From positions 1 through 6,108 of the forward strand of contig JALNVE010000198.1 in the NCBI GenBank assembly GCA_023227695.1: a stretch of 6,108 nt of DNA, given 5' to 3'. This DNA is from Paludibacteraceae bacterium (GTDB lineage Bacteria; Bacteroidota; Bacteroidia; Bacteroidales; Paludibacteraceae). The number at the start of each line of letters is the position of its first letter. Position 1 is the first letter of the stretch. A program made the translations under genes and the position numbers. Below are positions 3,301 through 6,108 of this stretch, one piece after another. The notes under the pieces were generated by a model. The model had not been told where the DNA came from, made no database searches, and worked only from the letters and a program-made list of their open reading frames with translations.

Positions 3301-6108
3301 CAGCTTCTGGTTCTTTAACTGCTAATTATGGTGGTGAAAGTAACAAAGTTACTTTTACCGTAAGTGGAAACGTGCTTCAAAGTGATGTGACGGTGAGTGC
3401 GGTTGGTACTAATATGCTCTTGAGTACAAGTGAAAATGGTGAATACTCGAAAAGTCTTACCTTGTCCAGAGGCTCTGGTACTCTTGCATCAACCACAGTG
3501 TATGCAAAGATAGATGACACAGACATTATATCAACAGCACAACAGCAAACCATTAATGTAACATCCACTTATGCCGATGCAAAGAGTGTAACTGTAAGTG
3601 TTACGGTTGTTGCTCCTACTATTTCGGTAACACTTGATAACGGAAATTGTGTTTCGACTCCTGTGGTGAAACAAGCCAATGCAGATGCAGGAAGTTTCGT
3701 GATAAGCTCTACATCTGGTGTTTTGACAGACAACCCTCTGATAGTTGCTGCACCAGCTGGATTTGTTATCATTGGTTATGGTAACGATCCTTTGGATACA
3801 GTGACTATTAGAGAAAATATTACATCTCCAATCACGTTGCATGTGTTGTTTACGGGCAATGTGTCGTCAAGCGGCAAGGTTAAATTCTTTCAGGCTGAAG
3901 ACTCGTTAACTCAAACGTCATGTACCTTTGAGGGTAAGGCTCCTTCCTTCGTGATAACAGATTGTGCTAATCTTTATATTCCTAATAATTTAACCAAGGT
4001 AGTTCCATTTAGCTTGACTGATTTGCCTGATGGATATACCATAAGGGTAACTTCAAGCAACGATTCCCTCAAGTTGGGAACTGATGTGAACTATGTGAGT
4101 TTTGAGTCTGTCTCACTGGAAAATGGAGATGCGCTCTATTCTAAATATATAGGTGACCGTGATGGTCAAACAGCCACACTGACCTATGCTGTATATATGG
4201 GTGATAGTAAGATTCTGGATTTAGGTTCTTGTACTGTTCATCTTTCTTTGGTTGATGCCTCTGTTTCTTGCGTATCACAATATGCAAACGTCTCAGGCTA
4301 TTCTTTCAATGATACAACGTTGGTTGGACATTTTACGCTTACTCTCAAAAATGGCGAAACTGTAATTGATAGAGCTAATCCTGATCAGGTTCAAAACTTA
4401 TCACAAAGTTGTACAACAGGTTCTGCTGATTCATATAATGGTACGGGTGTGAATTTATCATGGGCAGGAGTCCTAATTGACCTTTCGGGCTTAGGTTTAA
4501 AAGCTCAAGTGGATTTGCCGGAGTTGAGTTTTGGAACATACGGAATTTATGGGTTCCCTACCTCCCAAGTAAGCAATTATATGAAAGGTAAAAATAATTG
4601 TACAGTAGAGACCTGTTCCAGTGTAAATGGCATATCTAACTATTTCTATGCTACGTATAATTCAGATCCAAATTGTAGAGCAAACCTTCAGAACCAACAA
4701 CCTGTGATAGGTCGTTTCTTGTTTGATTTTAATTATAACAATGATGCTACATGGGACAATTCCAATCAGGAAATATATTTCTATGTAGAGGGAGACACAC
4801 TCTATTATGCCATGAACTCGATGCCTTTAACCACCATTACAGATGGGGGAGCGCAAGGAGCTTGTCTTTCTGACACTGTAAACGGTAGAACTTTAACTGC
4901 CAATTTCAGTTATTCTAGAAATGGCATTAATGAGGCGGTTTCTGGCTATCAATACCAATGGTTAAAAAATGGAGTGGAAATAAGTGGTGCTACTAATGCT
5001 ACCTATACGGCAAAACAGTTTGGTAATTATACAGTTCGTGTTTCTTGCCAATTCGAAACAAATGTCAAGACAGATGCTGATAGTTGCCTGGGTAATGTTT
5101 ATAGGTTGGTAAGAACTTCAGATCCGTATGTGGTACGTTCTTGCTTAGGAGCTGAATTTGTACCTGCTACAGGTGCTCTTGTAGATAAGGCTCCTTGTAT
5201 TGGAAGTTCTGACACATTATCCGTATCCATAGATTCTGTAAAAGTAGCAAGTGAATCTGATGAAGCAGGTTCTTATGCGGTATGGCAGTACTCTGATGAT
5301 GGAAATGGTTTCTCTGATGTTGGAAGTCATATTGCTTTGAATTCTACTGTCTTTGACTCTCCTGCTCAAGCACAAGTGGTAGATACTGCTGTCTCTCAAC
5401 CAGGTTATTACAGGTTGATGGTATCTGTGCCAGATGGAGAAAATAGTATAAAAACCTATTCGGGAGTTTTCCACGTAGAAACGGCATATCCTGCATTGAC
5501 CATTACACCAAGCACTGTCAATCTCAGTATAACCAACCCAACTCAGGTGGTTACTGTTACGGGTACTTGTGGCCTTCAGGGAGCAACCCTTTCTTTCGGA
5601 AATGATACACATTTCGAGGTTGTTGAAGGTAATACACTTGTATTCGACAATGGTCAGGCAACAGCTACTGTTCGTCTCAAAGAGTGCCATAATGTAACGA
5701 TCAATACTACATTGACTGCTGTTAACGGAGCTGTAAGTAGTGACGCCATTACAGTCTCTTCTGAGGCTTGTACGCCATCTCTTACTTTCTCGACTTCAAG
5801 CATGGCTCTAAGTAAAGATGTTCCTTCGCAAAATGTAACGCTCTCTGCTACGTGCGGAATCACAAGCGCACAGCTTACTCTGTTGGATCAAGTAAACTTT
5901 GAGGTAGTAGGTGGTAATTCTGTCAATTTTGTAGACGGTGTGGATACTATTACAGTGAAGCTGAAGGATGGTATTGTTCTTACTGATGATCTTCACACTT
6001 CATTGTCTGCTTCTGCTACACTTTGTAATCAAACTTACAATACAGCAACCGCTCTTTCTATTGATGCAACAGGTTGTGCACCAGAAAATCTCATTTCAGA
6101 TGGAGTGA
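153..6108 (+). CDS. Giant secreted multidomain Ig-like/BACON-like repeat protein, 3' end missing
   Basis: The frame is open from the ATG at 153 to the last base, giving 1985 residues with no stop. An in-frame TGA at 141-143 bounds it upstream. The final codon is cut after one base, so the true protein is longer. The product has a signal peptide followed by consecutive beta-rich modules: Ig-like, cadherin-like, BACON-like, jelly-roll/CBM-like, and roughly 110-residue repeats of a type common in secreted Bacteroidota proteins. It is rich in Ser, Thr, Asn, Gly and Val and poor in His and Trp. I see no catalytic motif, so an adhesin or glycan-binding stalk is the likely role (inference). Start choice is uncertain: in-frame ATGs lie at 153, 162 and 186, none with a Shine-Dalgarno sequence, which is usual for Bacteroidota. 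All have A-rich upstream sequence. A TTG at 261 would give a signal peptide of ordinary length. The secretion or anchoring domain expected at the C-terminus is not in the window. No other gene is present to define an operon. Confidence 0.95.
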   Translation, partial: MCLMETQLKYRMAGDNHNSLSLTDGCSNSGSIHSFALRISNTCKSLFNATILRTFVALLVCLVSAEEVKATLPTTVTPGSISGAVITFSLSGSAYGYYDIKMTGGTTYSTDNMDITGVVSISGLTVSNSQKNSYNTEMHLSFSVQESSGTFYIYLKEADNKIYFSTTPFSSVPTVGSYPVGNPTSVCRGGTLSLPNTPSINNNGSTVTAQGWQICSTNSSNNGDWTNFSSGGSVADYDDNSSLYVRYYATNSVGTGYSASQAISVASGPVLSGLAYSGEHTITVGTEKTSVATVTTVPTSSTACSAGSITYSKTSGDAAFSVNYSTGVVSYSGAELTAGSHQVVVTATEATGNTTTNATVTISASMPTITVTQGTCSATSNVFKPVGASSVSAGTFVVTSTSGVASNNTLTITAPSGFVISTNDSYNSSDDQQTLTLTSNISSSTTYYVFFVGSSDASGQVSFGDAASSKTSCSFSAKIPTLALSPSSITLSKTSTSQVVTITSNLSGATLQLSGTNASSFSVSPTSVTFSGGTATVTVGVSGDIPNDGLVATLTATNSTYNISSTANVSASSCAGESLLNAANPAGINSNFTKDDSGTWVNTDPYQWGGTSGATVSSNNNVSLIKGQAYKLTVINNTTPKYIKVTVASLPMNSGNSFRLGTNNNDYVHTTETFVFTATSNATGKIVMGAYGDNGSGSDAYLSSISLTSICPPVVKITEAGTHAICSGTGDGTDKLTATVTNGTANYTYSWYNSTDGTNWSGTAISTTSGSSSTTNVLTLTSGSTFDVTKLYYRVIVEDANGLKDTAIYQYACGPELTVSPTSLSFSTPQGQASTASTLAVTGSSLEGNITVSLPGSSVLEMSTDGVTYTTNSITITKSGDTAEGTIYFRIKASATKTSGTAQETVTISTPEGAGTEEKTVTVNATVSGPVITATPTSLTALTSDWNTVSAETRTFTVSGKGLEGSVNVDDELSRLEFSTTGDTYYSYLSLSMAENKTVSATTVYVRISASALETEGQLTDSIIVNSTNADTQTVTIPVTVNGPEMTVSAASGSLTANYGGESNKVTFTVSGNVLQSDVTVSAVGTNMLLSTSENGEYSKSLTLSRGSGTLASTTVYAKIDDTDIISTAQQQTINVTSTYADAKSVTVSVTVVAPTISVTLDNGNCVSTPVVKQANADAGSFVISSTSGVLTDNPLIVAAPAGFVIIGYGNDPLDTVTIRENITSPITLHVLFTGNVSSSGKVKFFQAEDSLTQTSCTFEGKAPSFVITDCANLYIPNNLTKVVPFSLTDLPDGYTIRVTSSNDSLKLGTDVNYVSFESVSLENGDALYSKYIGDRDGQTATLTYAVYMGDSKILDLGSCTVHLSLVDASVSCVSQYANVSGYSFNDTTLVGHFTLTLKNGETVIDRANPDQVQNLSQSCTTGSADSYNGTGVNLSWAGVLIDLSGLGLKAQVDLPELSFGTYGIYGFPTSQVSNYMKGKNNCTVETCSSVNGISNYFYATYNSDPNCRANLQNQQPVIGRFLFDFNYNNDATWDNSNQEIYFYVEGDTLYYAMNSMPLTTITDGGAQGACLSDTVNGRTLTANFSYSRNGINEAVSGYQYQWLKNGVEISGATNATYTAKQFGNYTVRVSCQFETNVKTDADSCLGNVYRLVRTSDPYVVRSCLGAEFVPATGALVDKAPCIGSSDTLSVSIDSVKVASESDEAGSYAVWQYSDDGNGFSDVGSHIALNSTVFDSPAQAQVVDTAVSQPGYYRLMVSVPDGENSIKTYSGVFHVETAYPALTITPSTVNLSITNPTQVVTVTGTCGLQGATLSFGNDTHFEVVEGNTLVFDNGQATATVRLKECHNVTINTTLTAVNGAVSSDAITVSSEACTPSLTFSTSSMALSKDVPSQNVTLSATCGITSAQLTLLDQVNFEVVGGNSVNFVDGVDTITVKLKDGIVLTDDLHTSLSASATLCNQTYNTATALSIDATGCAPENLISDGV
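193..216. promoter_or_regulatory. Perfect 7-bp dyad near the start codons
   Basis: GTGACAA at 193-199 is the exact inverse complement of TTGTCAC at 210-216, with a 10-base spacer. In RNA it could form a 7-bp hairpin, with one more G-U pair outside. It begins five bases after the third in-frame ATG (186-188), so it could affect translation initiation, or lie in the 5' UTR if translation starts downstream. It has the geometry of an operator half-site pair, but no known regulator is recognised. Confidence 0.3.
363..698 (+). other. N-terminal beta-rich domain of mature protein (residues 71-182)
   Basis: This is about 112 residues of alternating hydrophobic and polar strand-like segments (for example A-V-I-T-F-S-L-S-G and M-H-L-S-F-S-V-Q-E), rich in Tyr, Ser and Thr and lacking cysteine. 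It directly follows the predicted signal cleavage site and so would form the tip or first domain of the mature chain. I do not recognise a family. A beta-sandwich is inferred from the strand pattern only. Confidence 0.4.
699..953 (+). other. Ig-like domain 1 (residues 183-267)
   Basis: It starts with C-R-G-G-T-L-S-L, has a central W-Q-I-C-S-T-N-S-S-N-N-G-D-W, and ends with a strand (L-Y-V-R-Y-Y-A-T-N-S-V-G) leading into a Ser/Val-rich linker. The order Cys-Gly-x-x-L-x-L, then W-Q-x-x-x-x-x-G-x-W, then Y-x-R-Y-x-A-x-N, is typical of the bacterial Ig-like domains that decorate large Bacteroidota surface proteins. Role: structural or adhesive spacer (inference). Confidence 0.6.
954..1250 (+). 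other. Cadherin/He_PIG-like beta domain (residues 268-366)
   Basis: The segment contains F-S-V-N-Y-S-T-G-V-V-S-Y-S-G followed by L-T-A-G-S-H-Q-V-V-V-T-A-T-E. This resembles the 'F-x-V-x-x-x-T-G-x-x-S ... L-x-A-G-x-Y-x-V-x-V-x-A-x-D' signature of putative-Ig (He_PIG) and cadherin-like modules of bacterial surface proteins. The N-terminal third is Thr/Ser/Val-rich and may be a separate linker. Family assignment is by pattern recognition only. Confidence 0.45.
1251..1592 (+). repeat. Module A, copy 1 (residues 367-480)
   Basis: About 114 residues starting P-T-I-T-V-T-Q-G-T-C and ending T-S-C-S-F-S-A-K-I-P. Its diagnostic core is F-V-V-T-S-T-S-G-V then L-T-I-T-A-P-S-G-F-V-I-S. A second copy lies at 3615-3944 with the same landmarks. 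Each copy has a Cys about 10 residues from its start and another about 7 from its end, which would fit a disulfide closing the domain. I know no firm name for it. It resembles the A-P-x-G-F-x-I-S ('gods-eye') segments seen in secreted Bacteroidota repeats. Confidence 0.65.
1593..1871 (+). repeat. Module B1, BACON-like (residues 481-573)
   Basis: It starts L-A-L-S-P-S-S-I-T-L-S, then S-Q-V-V-T-I-T-S-N-L-S-G-A-T-L, F-S-V-S-P and A-T-V-T-V. This layout, in which a 'P-S-S-I-T-L-S' strand leads into 'Q-V-V-T-I' and an F-x-V-S-P strand, resembles BACON-type and related beta-sandwich repeats of Bacteroidota. Two related copies, B2 and B3, occur near the end of the window. Unlike them, B1 has no internal cysteine. 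It runs directly into the jelly-roll-like domain that follows. Confidence 0.55.
1872..2282 (+). other. Jelly-roll / carbohydrate-binding-module-like domain (residues 574-710)
   Basis: It opens C-A-G-E-S-L-L-N, followed by an N-F-T-K-D-D-S-G-T-W segment, Y-Q-W-G-G, then I-K-G-Q-A-Y-K-L-T-V, F-R-L-G and F-V-F-T-A-T. It closes with Y-L-S-S-I-S-L-T-S-I. The sequence 'N-L ... N-x-x-F ... W ... G-x-x-Y-x-L-T-V ... V-x-V ... F-x-F-T-A ... I-D-x-I-x-L' is the layout of CBM4/9-like and other galactose-binding-type jelly rolls. Glycan binding is inferred; the Trp and Tyr residues at the start could stack on sugar. No enzyme domain is attached within the window. Confidence 0.5.
2283..2594 (+). other. 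Ig-like domain 2 (residues 711-814)
   Basis: The pattern is I-C-S-G-T-G-D-G (Cys726), L-T-A-T-V-T-N-G, Y-T-Y-S-W-Y-N-S-T-D-G-T-N-W, then K-L-Y-Y-R-V-I-V-E-D and Y-A-C-G-P (Cys813). This is the classic Ig/PKD-like module of Bacteroidota surface proteins: a Cys before a Gly-rich turn, the Y-x-W-x-x-S-x-D-G-x-x-W core, then Y-Y-R-V. Cys726 and Cys813 could pair. It separates the jelly-roll-like domain from the R repeats. Confidence 0.7.
2595..3614 (+). repeat. Three tandem ~110-residue modules R1-R3
   Basis: R1 spans residues 815-929 (2595-2939), R2 930-1043 (2940-3281) and R3 1044-1154 (3282-3614). Each begins with Pro (P-E-L-T-V-S, P-V-I-T-A-T, P-E-M-T-V-S). Each then has a V-T/V-S-G-x-x-L-x-x strand (T-G-S-S-L-E-G, S-G-K-G-L-E-G, S-G-N-V-L-Q-S) and an L-x-x-S-T-x-x-x-x-x-Y segment. 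A strand ending Y-F-R-I-K-A, Y-V-R-I-S-A or Y-A-K-I-D-D follows, then a closing strand V-T-V-x-V/A-T-V before the next Pro. This is the widespread repeat of secreted Bacteroidota proteins ('P-T-L-T-V-S-P-T-S-L ... V-Y-V-R-L ... V-S-G-T-V'). The copies are cysteine-free and well diverged in both protein and DNA, so the duplications are old. Confidence 0.75.
3615..3944 (+). repeat. Module A', second copy of module A (residues 1155-1264)
   Basis: It starts P-T-I-S-V-T-L-D-N-G-N-C, then F-V-I-S-S-T-S-G-V-L, A-A-P-A-G-F-V-I-I, L-H-V-L-F-T-G-N-V-S-S-S-G-K-V, and T-S-C-T-F-E-G-K-A-P at the end. Landmark for landmark it matches copy 1: T-V-T-Q-G-T-C, S-T-S-G-V, A-P-S-G-F-V-I, Y-V-F-F-V-G, S-G-Q-V and T-S-C-S-F-S-A-K-I-P. 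The two copies lie 788 residues apart, separated by five or six other modules. Confidence 0.7.
3945..4268 (+). other. Beta-rich domain, unassigned (residues 1265-1372)
   Basis: It follows module A' directly and begins S-F-V-I-T-D-C-A-N-L-Y-I-P. It contains F-S-L-T-D-L-P-D-G-Y-T-I-R-V and A-T-L-T-Y-A-V-Y-M-G-D, and ends C-T-V-H-L-S-L-V-D. The early Cys and the late Cys could form a disulfide. The strand pattern suggests another beta-sandwich, but I do not recognise a family. It is richer in charged residues (Asp, Lys) than the repeat modules before it. Confidence 0.4.
4269..4862 (+). other. Unrecognised Cys- and aromatic-containing region (residues 1373-1570)
   Basis: This is about 200 residues unlike the repeats around it. 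Cysteines lie at 1373, 1420, 1483, 1488 and 1508, with another at 1571 just after the region. It has a hydrophobic stretch (W-A-G-V-L-I-D-L-S-G-L-G-L) and aromatic clusters: F-G-T-Y-G-I-Y-G-F, Y-F-Y-A-T-Y, F-L-F-D-F-N-Y, I-Y-F-Y-V and L-Y-Y-A-M. It lacks the Thr/Val repeat rhythm, so it may be a functional domain displayed on the repeat stalk, for instance a ligand-binding one (inference). No catalytic signature is recognisable. The reading frame is intact throughout. Confidence 0.5.
4863..5141 (+). other. Ig-like domain 3 (residues 1571-1663)
   Basis: From C-L-S-D-T-V-N-G it runs through L-T-A-N-F-S-Y-S to Y-Q-Y-Q-W-L-K-N-G-V-E-I-S-G-A-T-N, then Y-T-A-K-Q-F-G-N-Y-T-V-R-V-S-C (Cys1632). The sequence 'Y-Q-W-L-K-N-G-x-x-I-x-G-A-T-x-x-x-Y-x-x-x-x-x-G-x-Y-x-V-x-V' is a textbook bacterial Ig-like fold signature. 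Cys1571 and Cys1632 are placed to form the intradomain disulfide. A short linker with further cysteines leads to the next Ig-like domain. Confidence 0.75.
5142..5489 (+). other. Ig-like domain 4 (residues 1664-1779)
   Basis: The core starts near P-C-I-G-S-S-D-T-L-S-V-S (Cys1682). It contains Y-A-V-W-Q-Y-S-D-D-G-N-G-F-S-D-V and ends Q-P-G-Y-Y-R-L-M-V-S-V-P-D-G. The W-Q-Y-S-D-D-G-x-x-F and G-Y-Y-R-L-M-V motifs match the Ig-like modules earlier in the chain. A stretch of about 18 residues before Cys1682 is probably linker. It is followed directly by module B2. Confidence 0.65.
5490..5774 (+). repeat. Module B2, BACON-like (residues 1780-1874)
   Basis: It starts P-A-L-T-I-T-P-S-T-V-N-L-S, then Q-V-V-T-V-T-G-T-C-G-L-Q-G-A-T-L, F-E-V-V-E-G-N and A-T-A-T-V-R-L-K-E-C, and ends with S-E-A-C. 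It aligns with B1 at L-S-P-S-S-I-T-L-S, Q-V-V-T-I-T, S-G-A-T-L, F-S-V and A-T-V-T-V. Unlike B1 it carries extra cysteines, including Cys1806 and Cys1873. It is in direct tandem with B3. Confidence 0.6.
5775..6074 (+). repeat. Module B3, BACON-like (residues 1875-1974)
   Basis: It starts P-S-L-T-F-S-T-S-S-M-A-L-S, then Q-N-V-T-L-S-A-T-C-G-I-T-S-A-Q-L, N-F-E-V-V-G-G-N-S-V and T-I-T-V-K-L-K-D, ending before T-G-C-A-P. It is closest to B2: both share an internal T-C-G followed by A-x-L, and F-E-V-V-x-G-N. That suggests B2 and B3 arose by a duplication more recent than their split from B1. Confidence 0.6.
6075..6108 (+). other. Start of a probable second jelly-roll/CBM-like domain, cut by window end
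   Basis: The last residues read C-A-P-E-N-L-I-S-D-G-V. This matches the C-A-G-E-S-L-L-N opening of the jelly-roll-like domain after module B1, and 'N-L-I-S-N-G' type openings common to CBM4/9-like domains. Only 11 residues are visible, so this is a prediction from the junction and the B-module context. Confidence 0.35.

Noticed and set aside
200..5996. Short minus-strand and alternative-frame ORFs of 60-160 codons, for example around 1493-1831 and 5217-5690.
   Set aside because: They lie inside the uninterrupted long frame, have compositions explained by the complement of Thr/Ser/Val codons, and show no recognisable domain.
2793..6000. Many D-(S/T)-(A/I/L/V/M/T) motifs as Bacteroides O-glycosylation sites.
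   Set aside because: A dozen or so are present, but that is about what this Ser/Thr-rich composition would give by chance, so it is not evidence in itself.
6106..6108. The final TGA looks like the stop codon of the giant gene.
   Set aside because: The reading frame places GTG at 6105-6107 and A at 6108, so this TGA is out of frame and the gene continues past the window.
1251..6108. Diversity-generating retroelement target or variable repeat.
   Set aside because: No template-like repeat, reverse transcriptase or adenine-substituted pair of near-identical segments is visible in the window.

Overview
The window is dominated by one very long plus-strand reading frame. It opens at about position 153 and is still open at the last base: 1985 codons with no in-frame stop and no detectable frameshift. 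It encodes the N-terminal part of a giant secreted, Ser/Thr/Asn/Gly-rich, all-beta modular surface protein. The style is that of Bacteroidota (probably Bacteroidales, such as Prevotella/Bacteroides relatives). Evidence for this is the Ig-like modules with a W-Y-N-S-T-D-G-T-N-W type motif, the roughly 110-residue 'P-x-L-T-V-S-P-T-S-L ... V-S-G-x-x-L-x-G' repeats common in secreted Bacteroidota proteins, an AT-rich leader and no clear Shine-Dalgarno sequence. The genus cannot be fixed from the sequence.

Layout: positions 1-152 are an AT-rich leader with only a 25-codon mini-ORF. Then comes an unusual N-terminus with three in-frame ATGs and about 50 residues before the hydrophobic core of a signal peptide. 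The mature protein appears to run as: beta domain; Ig-like; cadherin/He_PIG-like; module A; module B1 (BACON-like); jelly-roll/CBM-like domain; Ig-like; three tandem modules R1-R3; module A'; beta domain; a cysteine- and aromatic-containing region I do not recognise; two Ig-like domains; modules B2 and B3; and the first residues of what looks like a second jelly-roll domain, cut by the window end. Residue numbers count from the ATG at 153; residue = (base - 150)/3, using the first base of the codon.

Functionally this looks like an exported adhesin or glycan-binding stalk. It has no recognisable enzyme active site. The C-terminus, which would show the anchoring or secretion route (for example a type IX secretion signal), lies outside the window. 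There is no RNA gene, CRISPR array, insertion sequence or second credible protein gene. The minus-strand and other-frame ORFs are low-complexity shadows of the long frame. No multi-gene system is visible; the interest lies in the mosaic architecture, the unrecognised central region and the odd start region.
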